From Amphibalanus amphitrite (taxonomy: Eukaryota; Arthropoda; Thecostraca; Balanomorpha; Balanidae), in the NCBI RefSeq assembly GCF_019059575.1, contig NW_024882323.1, positions 124,001 to 188,000 on the forward strand: a DNA stretch of 64,000 nt, read 5' to 3'. A program made the translations under genes and the position numbers. The notes beneath the pieces are model-generated. The model saw only the letters and a program-made list of their open reading frames with translations, was not told where the DNA came from and ran no database searches. This document shows, piece by piece, positions 45,091 to 54,845 of the stretch (positions within the stretch are counted from its first letter, which is position 1; the number at the start of each line of letters is the position of its first letter).

Positions 45091-45690
45091 GAGTGAGGAC
45101 ACGGTCTGAGTCTCGACTCTCCTGCGGAAAAGAATACACGGGCCCAAGCAGGGCCAACAGTGATTCAGTGATTTAGAAGTTAAATAACCGAACTATTTTT
45201 ATTCAGTAGATCATCATCAATACGCAAGCTTCCACCTCTACAATCTTTACACAAAAACTTGACCTTTCCGAAATCACACCTCGGTCAGACTGAGGGACAC
45301 GATTCGCGCGCCGTCACAGCCCCGTGCACAGAGCACCATCCCAAGCTTCCTTCCTTCTCCGGACTCGGAAACGACTACCGGAGAGGGATGACGTCGGAGC
45401 CGCGCCGTCTACGATCCGGCGTGGTGATGGCCGAGTCGGGGGCCGGGTCGGAGCCGGACGCCGCCGCCGTCGACGTGAACCGACTGGTGGACGCCGTCGT
45501 CGCCCGGTTGACGGCGACTGGCATCGGCATGGCGGCTGCTGCTGCGGTCGTTAAGGAAGAGGAGCCGGAGGTTGTCGAAGACGTGACTACCTCTCCGTCC
45601 CGGACACAGCAGCAGCTCTGGCTGGCGGAGCTCCATCGACAGCTGGCTGTTCCCGCCGCGACATTCGGCACCCGCGAGCGGTGAGTGGTC
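45091..45690 (+). other. unrecognised coding-like frame between DIRS-like fragments
   Basis: A 141-codon frame at 45259-45684 is Ala/Val/Glu-rich (DVNRLVDAVVARLTATGIG) and could be gag-like sequence of the same fossil. No firm domain. Confidence 0.35.
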
Positions 45691-45870
45691 AGCCGCGTGG
45701 CTCGGGGCTGGTCACGTGACACGCGCACCATGGCCCTGCTGCGGCACCTACTGCTCGCCGCGGCACGACAGGGTTTCTCAATCCATGTGCGTCACGTGAC
45801 CACCCGGGAGAATGGCGCCGCAGACGCCCGACCCGCTGCCGGCCGGCCTACCAGCCTACCTGGCTGAGCC
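45691..45870 (+). pseudogene. RNase H end of a DIRS-like element, fossil
   Basis: SRDTRTMALLRHLLLAAARQ with FSIHVRHVTTRENGAADA matches the end of the DIRS-type RNase H domain (LLRxLxxxAAxxxFxxxxxHVPGxxNxxADALSR). Broken fragment. Confidence 0.6.
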
Positions 45871-46186
45871 GAGCACCGGCCCTGAGCCACTCACGGGGTA
45901 GGACTACGGAAAAATTTGAAGAAGCAGACATGGAATGACCAGCCTCAGAATGGAGAAGGCTAAGGCCCCATCGGCTACGTGCACCAGTCGTTGAACCATT
46001 CGCTGGAATTCATTGACCCTGTAACGGGAGCGAACACACAGTGACTGGAGCGAGAGTGGGAGCGCTGAGAACTCAAGCTCGCGCGGCTCAACAATGCAAT
46101 GGAAGCTCAAGTGCCTTGCTCTCCACCACCTGGCGTCCTTCTGGTGGGCTGCCCTCAACGGCCAAGCAACGTGATGCGACTGTGCC

Positions 46187-46753
46187 GTGACACACCGAGA
46201 TATATTCGATCGGCGGAAGGTAGCGCTGGAGGGAGCTAACGAGGACACGGACTGGCTCGTCATGGACACCATTCGGCTGGCCGGAGTGGACGTCTCCAAG
46301 GGGGACATCGACCGGTCCCACCGTGTCGGCGCTGTGAAGCCAGGTAGGCCTCGCACCCTGCTGGTGAGATTCGTCTCGTACGCCAAGCGGGAGGCGTTTT
46401 ACGGAGCACGTCGACAGCTGCGGCAGCCTCGGTCGTTCGAGGGATCGACGGTGACGACCGCAGTGGCCAGCAAGGTGTTCGTCACGGACAACCTCACCAG
46501 GGAGAACCAGCACATCCTGTACAGAGCTTGCCAGTTCAGGAAGGAGGGGAAGCTGTTCGCGGCGTGGTCGGGCGTCGGCCAACTGAAGGTGCGCCTCAGA
46601 GAGAACGGCCCGACGACTGTGATCTGCACCATGCCAGACCTGCAGAAGCTCGTCGACAGCGCGGCTGAACGTCGCAGACCTCAGGCGCCGACGGAGACCG
46701 ACGGGGACGGCTTCCGACGAGTCATTCGGGCCAACAGGAGTTCGGCTAAGTAA
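46187..46753 (+). CDS. LINE ORF1-like protein fragment (RRM-type)
   Basis: 188 codons, open to TAA. VSKGDIDRSHRVGAVKPGRPRTLLVRFVSYAKREAFY is the ORF1 pattern of L1-like non-LTR elements (DI.R.HRxG....RPRxIIVRFxxYxxR), followed by SKVFVTDNLTRENQHILYRA and FAAWSGVGQLKVRL. Such proteins coat the element RNA and act as nucleic-acid chaperones. The usual N-terminal coiled coil is not in frame upstream, and the second ORF is absent downstream, so it is a fragment with an intact C-terminal part. Confidence 0.75.
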   Translation: MTHRDIFDRRKVALEGANEDTDWLVMDTIRLAGVDVSKGDIDRSHRVGAVKPGRPRTLLVRFVSYAKREAFYGARRQLRQPRSFEGSTVTTAVASKVFVTDNLTRENQHILYRACQFRKEGKLFAAWSGVGQLKVRLRENGPTTVICTMPDLQKLVDSAAERRRPQAPTETDGDGFRRVIRANRSSAK

Positions 46754-47013
46754 AGTATAGGGTAACTCTCGTTGTACCGGCCCCTGCCCCGACGCGCGTC
46801 GACTCGGCGTCTGTGAGAGCGTCCTTTGGTCCTGTGCTGATCCCTGCCCCGATGTGCCCTGACCGTTTAGACGGTTTAGAAAAAGGCGATTTAGACGTAA
46901 AACACGCATGAAGTTACATTACTCTTTGTGTTTAGCAAAAAGACTTGTGCTACGCGATTAGCTTCGGCGAAAACGTAAGCGAATAAACAAGGCATCGACC
47001 CCGTCGTATCACC

Positions 47014-47796
47014 ATGGCTTCCTCTGGTCGCACCACCCCAAATGACGCAAGTGAGCCCTACTATGAGGCCCCAAACAGACAACAGCGCAAAAGGGATGAC
47101 TATCGAAGCAAGAAGAATGATGCTACGACATCGCAGCGAAGCAACCGTCAACCTCAAGACATCCCACGCCGTGAAAACCGACGTGACCGCGGATCTTTCA
47201 AAGACAAACTCACAGCGGCGAAGAGCAAGAAAACTGCCACTGCGGCAAGCGCAGAGAAGGTAGGCAAGCTCACTGAACTGCTGAAGAGCTCTACGTTCTG
47301 GGACTCCATCACTGGAACAGCCGCCGTCACCCATGAACTGTCAGCGATCTACGGTCTTGACACGTTCTCACTCCACAAGCAAGGAGAAAAAGTCGCTACA
47401 CGGGACGACGACACAGGACCAGTCCGACTCGTCGACATGGGTATCTTCAATACGCGCCGCGAGGAACAAGAGCGATTCTGGCTGAACAGACGCAACATCC
47501 CGCAACAGGACCAAGGGGCATTCAACACCACGCTCCCCATGTCTCTGACAGCGCGACACAAGTTGCTAGGAGCTGCTGGCACACTAACAACGGACACAAC
47601 GAAGGTTGTTGAAGTTCAGGCCGACTACACGACGCAAGACGTGCGGAATTCCATCTTTTTCCGCAAAAACAACGCACTACACGCGCACCTCGGAGCATAC
47701 CTCACCATCATCCCAGATACCATTCTGCTGGGTTTCATTACAACTGTTACACGCATGAAGAGCCGTTTGCTTGATTTCCTCTTGCCAGGGGACTAA
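47014..47796 (+). CDS. unrecognised intact 260-aa ORF with a basic N-terminal arm
   Basis: ATG in a good context (CACCATGG), uninterrupted to TAA. Residues 1-85 are hydrophilic and rich in Arg/Lys/Gln/Ser/Thr (RQQRKRDDYRSKK, RRENRRDRGSFKDK). Residues 85-260 look like a folded domain (LTELLKSSTFWDSITG, LVDMGIFNTRREEQERFWLN) with a hydrophobic stretch near the C-terminus (LGAYLTIIPDTILLGFITTV). No known domain is recognised. A basic arm plus compact domain is seen in nucleic-acid-binding or coat-type proteins, so an old virus-derived gene is possible, but a host or transposon gene fits equally. It looks whole, unlike its broken neighbours. Confidence 0.6.
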   Translation: MASSGRTTPNDASEPYYEAPNRQQRKRDDYRSKKNDATTSQRSNRQPQDIPRRENRRDRGSFKDKLTAAKSKKTATAASAEKVGKLTELLKSSTFWDSITGTAAVTHELSAIYGLDTFSLHKQGEKVATRDDDTGPVRLVDMGIFNTRREEQERFWLNRRNIPQQDQGAFNTTLPMSLTARHKLLGAAGTLTTDTTKVVEVQADYTTQDVRNSIFFRKNNALHAHLGAYLTIIPDTILLGFITTVTRMKSRLLDFLLPGD

Positions 47797-48098
47797 CTGC
47801 TAGCAGATCGACGGTTCACAGTCCAAGCAACTGCTGCAAGAACGTACGTAACAATGCCACTGGATGCGATGAGTGTGAGATGTGGAAGCACAGCATGGAG
47901 ATGTGCAGTGGCTTTACACTGGACAATGGACATGCTTAAGGTAATACAGTACAAAGTAAGGTACAATGGAGCTGGCATCAAATATGTGTAATTGTATATG
48001 GAATGTCGTCAAGACTGCACAACACGGAGAGGCCGCTCATCGATTAGCAGTAGGCGTAGTCTCACTTTGCGGAGCTCATCCATCATTTATCTCAACAA
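47797..48098. other. no recognised gene
   Basis: AT-balanced sequence after the 260-aa ORF. Nothing recognised. Confidence 0.4.
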
Positions 48099-48115
48099 AT
48101 CAAGGGATCTGCAAC

Positions 48116-48346
48116 TAATTAAATATGGTGATGAAATTGACCAATAACATGGCAGTGAGATGTATTTTTACATAACAAAATAGGCCGAAAATATAGAACG
48201 AGCTTTCGTCTTACGACATCATCGGGTTCTGAGAACCCGATGATGTCGTAAGACGAAAGCTCGTTCTATATTTTCGGCCTATTTTGTTATGTAAAAATAC
48301 ATCTCACTGCCATGTTATTGGTCAATTTCATCACCATATTTAATTA
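48116..48346. repeat. perfect 231-bp palindrome (115-bp arms)
   Basis: The two arms are identical in inverted form over 115 bases around a single central G at 48231 (GGGTTCTGAGAACCC). It is flanked by a direct repeat: ATCAAGGGATCTGCAACTA at 48099-48117 and ATCAAGGATCTGCAACTA at 48378-48395. Each arm contains CGATGA, a GTC-GTAA-GAC stem-loop and GAAA (48238-48258 on +), the layout of a hammerhead ribozyme core with one mismatch. Confidence 0.95.
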
Positions 48347-48399
48347 TTTCATCATGGCAAAACCGACCATTCAATACATCAAGGATCTGCAACTAGGTC

Positions 48400-49075
48400 C
48401 AGGAACTAAAAGACGACATTAAAAGCATAAACTCCCAGCCCAATCTGGGACTGAGCCCACACGCCGACCCGCTGATATACCCGCTGCTGTTCCCCCACGA
48501 CGAGATGGGCTGGCGCGCGGGACTCGAGTACGTGGCCGAGAACGCGGCCCGCATTCGGCACCAGGTGACTCACATGCAGCACTATGCCTACCGCCTGGCT
48601 GTTAGCCGGGATTCAGCGCGCTCCACTCAGCCGGCAAGCTGCTTCAGCAGTTTACAGTGGATGCCTACACGCCGGTGGTGGCCAATCGGTTGCAGTTTCT
48701 GCGCCAACGTCAGGCGCCGTTCCGCGCCGAGGTCCTACCGGGACTGGCGGACCACCTGCACGGCAACGAGGCGGTGGGTACGGTGGGCCGGCAGGTCGTC
48801 CTGCCCGCTTCGTTCACGAGCAGCCCACGGGGCATGCAACAGCCGTTCCAGGACGCCATGGCTGTGGTCGCCAAGCACGGTCCACCAGCCTTTTTGTCAC
48901 ATTCACGCGTAACCCGCGTTGGGAGGAGCTGACCAACAGCCTGGGACCCAAGCAGCGAGTGGAGCACCGACCGGACCTGACGGTGCGTGTGTTTCGCCTG
49001 AAGCTTCGCGCTCTGCTCATCGACCTGAATACCGGCCAGCCGCTGGGAGTCGTGACTCGTGAGACATCACGACCT
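48400..49075 (+). pseudogene. Helitron Rep (HUH) N-terminal region fragment
   Basis: Frame one gives HADPLIYPLLFPHDEMGWRAGLEY and RHQVTHMQHYAYRLAV, the Helitron_like_N pattern (DPLxYPLLFPxGExGW). A second frame continues FTVDAYTPVVANRLQFLRQRQ, RAEVLPGLADHL, LPASFTSSPRGMQQPFQDAMAVVAKHGPPAF. A third gives LFVTFTRNPRWEEL, then RPDLTVRVFRLKLRALL. The catalytic HUH/Tyr part downstream is lost. At least two frameshifts. Both Helitron fragments in the window are on the + strand but lie in the wrong order, so they come from separate insertions. Confidence 0.85.
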
Positions 49076-49349
49076 TGTGAACTTTGATGTCGTAGCGAGA
49101 GACAATATAACGCAAGCAAGAGTGCATGCGGATGGCGGGGCAGAGTGTGAAATGCGCCGCGTGTTTATCCTGCCGGATGATGACAGCGTCACCAACCTGT
49201 CAAATAACGAGCTGGCGCAGCGCATGATGACTGCTATCTCGTCCCTAGAACAGGAGAAAAACGTGCGTATGGCCCAGATGAAGCGACGAAAAACAAGGGC
49301 AGGACTGATAGCTCTTCTCCGGGAATGTTCTGAGGATGCCGATGTGTAG
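49059..49349 (+). CDS. possible accessory (Myb-like tail) exon near the Harbinger transposase
   Basis: A 96-codon frame ends with a charged helical stretch (NNELAQRMMTAISSLEQEKNVRMAQMKRR). It sits just upstream of the Harbinger transposase, whose elements usually carry a second Myb-like gene, but no Myb/SANT repeat is visible. Weak call. Confidence 0.25.
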   Translation: MRHHDLVNFDVVARDNITQARVHADGGAECEMRRVFILPDDDSVTNLSNNELAQRMMTAISSLEQEKNVRMAQMKRRKTRAGLIALLRECSEDADV

Positions 49350-49425
49350 TCGAAAGGTGACCGTTTTCGGTGGTACGGTGGAATTTATATGATGTTCCAA
49401 AGAGATCTGCTTTGGATGTGGACCA

Positions 49426-50002
49426 ATGTGGCACAACCTGACAGGACTGATGTTTAAGGTAGCCGTGCTAATCGCAGACCTCATGTTGAGTGTATCTATA
49501 CAGGGGGCATATGGGCGTGAGAACGACGCCAGCATCTTCGCCCAACCGTCGTTTGAGCAGCGCCTGGAGGACGGCACCCTGCAACTTCCCGTCACTGAAC
49601 CGGGAGAGCTACCGTATGTTTTTGTGGGGGACGAGGCGTTCCAACTACGCACGGATGTTATGCGCCCGTAATCTGGGAGCAGGCTGGGAGAACTCGATGA
49701 TTTATATTATAATCGAAGCGTCATTTATTACTACCTTAGCAGAGCGCGAAGGGTAGTCGAAAATTCCTAAGGAATTTTAGTAACTAACCAAATGGCGCAT
49801 CCTGCGGTAGCCAATCGTGGCTAAGATCGAGACAGTGGACGCCGTTGTGAAAGCAACATGTGTTTTGCACAACTTCCTACGTCGCCGAGATGGCGTTTCA
49901 AACGACAGGCGCTACATCGCAAAGGAAGATGTGGATGGGGACGTCGACGGGCGAGTGGTGCGGGGTGTTTGGCGCCAGGAGTCCGCCGGCAACGGGCTGT
50001 AA
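49426..50002 (+). pseudogene. PIF/Harbinger transposase (HARBI1-like) fragment
   Basis: SIQGAYGRENDASIFAQPSFEQRLEDGTLQLP and ELPYVFVGDEAFQLRTDVMRP are the DDE_Tnp_4 signature (GAYGRxSDxxIF...LPYVxVGDEAFPLxxxLMRP). A second frame gives YYLSRARRVVEN (usual NYRLSRARRxVENAFGIL). A third gives KIETVDAVVKATCVLHNFLRRRDG with the closing helix of the catalytic domain. Two frameshifts or more and a stop near 49671 show a dead copy. Harbinger transposases cut and paste DNA at three-base targets. The N-terminal part is missing. Confidence 0.85.
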
Positions 50003-50061
50003 GAGGTCGGGCGCCTCGGTGCCAACTGCCAACTACCCAGCCAGGGCTGTAGATCTGCGAA

Positions 50062-50875
50062 ATGGAGTCATCAAATGGAGCCAAGACCATCTACAAGCTG
50101 CACAAAGGGACGCAAGGAATGTCGCCCAAAGGAAGACGCTACACTGATGAGGAAATGACTCATGCACTGGCGCTCTACTTTCAAGGTGCTCGTGCATGCC
50201 GCTTTATGCAGAAAAAGTTTGTGCTTCCAAGTACCAGGGTGAAAGCGTTCTGAAAGAGAAGCTCAGCAGTGCCCGTAATGCATAGAAGATGTGTGTTGTG
50301 AGCTCTGATGAAATGAGCGTGAAGTCCAAACTCACATACCTGCATGGGATGGACATTGTGGAAGGCTTCCAAGACCATGGCCATTTAGAGAGGTGAGGTG
50401 AAGTTGCCACTCATTCCCTTGTATTCATGGTGCGTGGCGTCGCGAACAGGCGAAAGCAGGCCATTGGCTACCTTCTGCCGAGTGGAACAACCAAGGCCAG
50501 TGTCATCAGAGAAGGCTGGCCTGACTGTCGTGGCGACGGTGTGCGGTGACATGGGCACCACAAACCAGTAAGCTTACAGGCTTCTTAATATCTACAAAAC
50601 AGGCATGTTTGAATGTGGTGATGATAAAGTGGTCATGCTCCATGATGTCCCGCACTTGTTTACGTGCATCCGCAACGCAATGATGAATTACGACGTTCGC
50701 GTTAATGGAAAAGTTGTCAGGTGGTCCTACTTCGTGCACCTCCACAGCGCAGACAACGGACGATACCTGCGAGCTGTACCAAAGCTGAAGGTCATCCATC
50801 TTCGGCCAAGAGCCTTCAAGAAGATGACAGTGCGGCTGGCAACTCAGGTTGAATTGCTCGGTGGCTGCAGGAGGT
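50062..50875 (+). pseudogene. P-element/THAP9-like transposase fragment
   Basis: MSPKGRRYTDEEMTHALALYFQGARACRFMQKKFVLPS, then VVSSDEMSVKSKLTY-like sequence and VFMVRGVANRRKQAIGYLL, then MLHDVPHLFTCIRNAMMNYD with GKVVRWSYFVHL and LRAVPKLKVIHLRPRAFKKMTVRLATQV. These are the successive blocks of the P-element transposase core (DxxHxxKxxRNxLxxY, KLTxxHxxxxxFxxMxVxxAxQ). Stops and frameshifts break it (for example after 50251 and between 50560 and 50605). No THAP zinc finger is in view. Confidence 0.82.
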
Positions 50876-51082
50876 TCACGAATTGCCCAGCGAGGTTCAC
50901 GTAGGGTACGTTAGGATGTGTGTGCGCCCTTACGTCCCTGCTCCCATGCGCTGTTTCCGCTGTCAACGTTTCGGCCACACGAAGGACCACTGCCGAGGTA
51001 GACCCACATGCTCCAAGTGTGCTTCTCAGGACCACACTGACGATACGTGCAACTCGGAGGCCCCTCGATGCGTCAACTGACA
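50870..51082 (+). pseudogene. LINE ORF1 zinc-knuckle fragment
   Basis: ELPSEVHVGYVRMCVRPYVP then MRCFRCQRFGHTKDHC and CSKCASQDHTDDTC: CCHC knuckles following the VRPYxPxPxRCxxCQxFGH motif typical of ORF1 in jockey/I-clade LINEs. It directly abuts the P-like fragment. Ends in a TGA after PRCVN. Binds element RNA in intact copies. Short fragment. Confidence 0.75.
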
Positions 51083-51620
51083 GGTTAGCCCAGTATATGC
51101 CCAAACTACAGGGTGCGGCATAAGTTCTGGTACACTTTTTCTTTTATTAATTACAAGTATCAGATCCAGCGAAGTTCTCCTGGCCGCCGTCTGGTCCAAA
51201 GTGTTTTGATTCCATAATCCTTACTGAGGCTCAGATCCATGATCCATGTACTCCGAATTCGACGAAGAAGCACTAACGTGTCATAGTAATCAATGCCAAT
51301 GTTGATGCTCGGAGCAGATGACGCGACATGTGTGTCTGTCAATGTCCTGTGAAGTAATGCGGAAATTTATGTTTGTGTTCCACTGTCTGTGACATTTGTT
51401 TCCTTTGTTGTCAGACGTGTGGCTTCTGTTCGGTACCGCGGGTCGTGCGACGATGGTGGTCATCACCTCGCCAGGGACAGCACTGCAAACTCGACGTCGT
51501 GTTTGCGGAAGCTGTTGTCATGTCAGGTTAGATACTGCTGTTTGATTTTTCCTTTTTTGCTCACTTCAGGAAACACTATTGGTTACCTTCAATAGTGAAG
51601 TATGAACTATACATGCTATA
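51083..51620. other. no gene; possible mariner-like terminal sequence near 51109
   Basis: ACAGGGTGCGGCATAAGTTC near 51108 resembles a Tc1/mariner-type end, but no inverted partner was found. The rest is unremarkable. Confidence 0.35.
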
Positions 51621-51837
51621 TACACTGAGAAAAAAATTATTCCCCTGGAACACCTTTAAGGGTGTGTACCAAACTGCACCTCGCTGGGGTGTCAAACGGG
51701 TGTCATTTTTGACACCAATACAGGTGTCATTGGGAATGAAACACCGGGTGTCTGACACCCTTTTGGGTGACACCTCCAGGCTCCAATGGTGTCTCACACT
51801 GGTAAAACGCCCCTGGGGAATATTTTTTCTCAGTGTA
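51621..51837. mobile_element. TA-flanked MITE with CACTGAGAAAAAA termini (217 bp)
   Basis: Starts TACACTGAGAAAAAAATTAT and ends in the inverted ATATTTTTTCTCAGTGTA, each including the TA duplication. Interior repeats of GGGTGTC/GACACC make further fold-back pairs. Tc1/mariner-like MITE. Confidence 0.88.
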
Positions 51838-52026
51838 GCTTAAAATGTTAAATCAAAGATGAGGAGGGGGTTAATTGCTAGTGTGCATTGGGGTGCTTGC
51901 TGTTGGCCGATACCTGAACTCGTGTTTGTGCATTGACGAGTCGAAAACTTACCGAGTTAAAAGTATGTATACTAACTACTGTTGTTCCATACATTAACCA
52001 TGTCAATTTGTGTTTACCCGCTTTAG

Positions 52027-52212
52027 GCAACACGTATGAGAAGGTGCGGAGACTCTTTGCATTCTGCAACATAGCGATGATAAGCGAGTCGGCCTTCTAT
52101 CGGCTATCGTATCATGTCACTGGGCCGGCAATCAACGCTGCCTTCAGCGAAGCCTGCGAGCAAAACATCAGCAGCAGCATCGCAAAGTCACCTCAAGGCC
52201 TTTTGATCGCAG
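52027..52212 (+). CDS. exon-like segment of a transposase-like protein
   Basis: About 62 codons between an acceptor (CCGCTTTAG) and a GTATGT donor: YEKVRRLFAFCNIAMISESAFYRL followed by HVTGPAINAAFSEACEQNI. This resembles the helix-turn-helix-like region of a transposase-related invertebrate family (Y..VxxLFAxLNxPxxSxxTFYR). The family name is uncertain; Kolobok-like is a guess. Partner exons were not found within the window. Confidence 0.45.
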
Positions 52213-52861
52213 GTATGTTATTAAGAAACCGTATAACTAAACACTTCGGCCACTATAACTGCTCCGCGTTGTCATGCTACTATCATTGTTCCGACTCGAA
52301 TGGCGCATATTTGTTGATGGTGAGTAGATACTCTGTCGTCATGACGACGCAGTATCTTTCACAGCAATAATGGCTAACGCTCGGACATTATTTTGCAACG
52401 TTCTTCGGATTCAAAGGTCATAAGATGTAGATGATTTAACATAGAACAATTTTTTGTCCTTTTACAACATAATGGCTTTGATGGTCGGATATCGCCTCCC
52501 CTGCCGCGGGTCGGAAGCTGGCTTAGACTCCCGCCGGTGTGATGGTTTAGAACCAGAAACACTTGATTCCCATAATTCTGAATTTGCATTATTCTTGAAT
52601 ATAATTGCAATGCAAATCGCTACTCCAGCATCGTTTAAAATGTTTCTTTTTCATTTCCAACAGGTGACTGTCAGAACGACTCTCCGGGCCACTCAGCCGC
52701 GTAGGGCACATACACCATGATTGATTTGAAGACCGAGAAGATTATCGCGCAGGTAGCTCATCTATATATTTTTTTAAGAAGCCCACATATACTATCTGCC
52801 GAGGCTCCTGCAACAATTATTAAAACTAGAGGTACAGGTTAACTGACCGCCCGACAGCTAA
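52213..52861. other. no recognised gene
   Basis: Mixed sequence after the exon-like segment. Nothing recognised. Confidence 0.4.
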
Positions 52862-53300
52862 ATGCACACCATGCCGCCAACAAAGAAAGTTCGCGGGGCC
52901 ATCGTCTGCATGAAGATGGCGGATATCTCGGTAGCAAAGATATGTCGCACGCTTCGCTGCACGCGGAATCTTGTGTATCGGACGTGGACCCGGTACCAGG
53001 CGACCCAGAGTACCGGAGACCGATTCCGTTCCGGCTGCCCCCGGTCCGCCCACACGCCTCAGCTGAAAGCCGCGGTTCGCAGCCGGATTGTCCGCAACCC
53101 CGAGCGTTCCATGCGCCAAATGGCCCAGGACCTTAATGTGTCCGAGCGTTCCATGCGCAGACTCATTTCTAAGGATATGCGCCTGAAAAGCCTCCGCAAG
53201 AAGCACGTTCACTCCCTCAACGCTGCACAGCGCCACAAACGGAAGGAAACGCTCTCAAGCTCCTCCGGACCGGGGGCGGCCGGAACGGAATCGGTCTCCA
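52862..53300 (+). pseudogene. Tc1/mariner-superfamily transposase, N-terminal fragment
   Basis: From MPPTKKVRGAIVCMKMADIS: paired helix-turn-helix DNA-binding region with KICRTLRCTRNLVYRTWTRYQ, TGDRFRSGCPRSAHTP, and ERSMRQMAQDLNVSERSMRRLISKDMRLKS, ending at the usual KKHVHSLNAAQRHKRKE junction before the catalytic domain. Then the sequence switches to an inverted copy of its own bases (53266-53299 complements 53015-53048, 33 of 34). The DDE/DDD catalytic half is missing. The intact reading frame of the DNA-binding half is notable. Confidence 0.8.
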
Positions 53301-53399
53301 AACTAATTTTACCTGTAGGTAGAGTAAGCCCCAGGGACCCGACTCACCTCTCAACAAACACACAACACGATACCGAGCACTTTAAAGATTAAAATGTAA

Positions 53400-53699
53400 A
53401 GCTTCTTAATTAAAGTAAATGAGCACTTGCAATATCAAAATTATAGCACTTTAATATTTTTCTAGTTAACAGTCAGATTCTTTACAGGCAGCCGAATGTA
53501 TTAGGGACGCCTTACAACCTCATTTTCATTCACTCACTCTTTTGTTAATACACTCTCCTACTCATCGGCGCAAGACTTTGGAGGAACGAGGAAGACCAGG
53601 AAGCGAGGGCGACATGAAGAGCCCTGGTAGCTGAGGAGTGCTCGGAACGGAACACGCTTCCCGACCACACGATCGGATGACGTAAACTGGGACGACCGT
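53400..53699. other. AT-rich then LTR-like boundary
   Basis: Ends in a TTTACACTGGTGACC stretch (53708-53722) like the LTR end plus primer-binding site of Ty3/Gypsy elements. The start of such an LTR is not evident. Confidence 0.35.
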
Positions 53700-54845
53700 C
53701 TCCCTCAGTTTACACTGGTGACCTTACCGTGCGGGCGTTCAGCGGACCTGCACAGGTGCACGGTCTTCAGCACCATTGACTTGGTAAAGGCGTACCACCA
53801 GATTCCGGTGGAACCTGCCCACGTCGCCAAGACAGCCATAACGACACCATTCGGCCTCTACGAATGCGTTCGGATGCCGTCCGGACTCAGAAACGCCGGG
53901 CAGACCTTCCAGCGTTTCATGGATGAGGTCCTCCGCGGCGTACCGGGCTGCTTCGTCTACCTGGACGGCATCTTGCTGGCCAACCTGACCGCCGAAGAAC
54001 ACCTACACCTACAGCTCCTGGACCGACTGCTCCAGCGCCTTGACACCTACGGCGTCGTCATCCACAAGAGCAAGTGCGTCCTGGGGCAGGAGCAAGTGGT
54101 CTTCCTCGGCCACTCGGTGGACGCCGACGGCGTCCGCCCGCTACCGGAGCGAGTCAATGCCATCAAAGACTTCCCGGAACCGTCCACTCAGTCACAGCTA
54201 CGGAGGTTCCTGGGGATGGTAGCCTACTACCACCGCTTCATCCCCCAGGCAGCTGAGCTCCTGCAGCCCTTGCACGCCTTAATCACACACAAAGCCAAGC
54301 GCTCCAAAGCACCTGTCGCGTGGACGGACTCGACGCGGCACCGCTTCAAGGACGTCAAGGACGCCCTGGCCACGGCGACACATCTCGCGCACCAAGTTTC
54401 GGACGCGCCGCTCGCCCTCTCCGTTGACGCATCGGACAGCGGAGTGGGCGCCGTCCTCCAGCAGCACGTCGCCGGCGAGTGGCAGCCCCTCGCGTTCTTC
54501 TCGAAGACGCCCCAACCTGCGGAGAAGAAATACAGCACGTTCGGGCGCGAGCTGCTCGCCATCTACCTGGCCGTCCGGCATTTCAAACACTCCATCGAAG
54601 GCCGGTTAGCAATTATCTTCACAGACCACCGCCCGCTGGTAACGGCCATCGGCTCCTCGTCCGACCGCTACTCGCCACGAGAGGTCCGCCAACTGGACTA
54701 CATCGGCCAATTCGTGTCCGACATCCGCCATGTGCCTGGCAAGGACAACGTGGTCGCCGACGCACTATCACGCAGCACCGTCGCGATGGTGCGCAACCGG
54801 GAGGAATATCTTCCACTGAGCGCCAGACAAGGTGTTGTCCAATAA
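53700..54845 (+). mobile_element. Ty3/Gypsy retrotransposon fossil: RT and RNase H fragment
   Basis: An LTR-kin fossil. Recognisable parts in order: reverse transcriptase palm ([37 protein letters not shown]), connection ([34 protein letters not shown]), and RNase H ([40 protein letters not shown]). Gag, protease and integrase are not seen, and no paired LTRs were found. A CTGGTGACC primer-site-like motif lies just upstream. Incomplete and therefore broken. The long readable stretch suggests moderate age. Confidence 0.9.

Noticed and set aside
46088-46909. 273-codon minus-strand frame
   Set aside because: It is the antisense shadow of the LINE ORF1 on the plus strand; no domain.
47014-47796. 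Firm assignment of the 260-aa ORF to a virus coat or nucleoprotein
   Set aside because: Only composition supports it; no motif could be matched by eye.
51108-51342. Complete mariner-like element starting at the AGGGTGCGGCATAAG end
   Set aside because: No inverted partner end and no transposase-like frame next to it.
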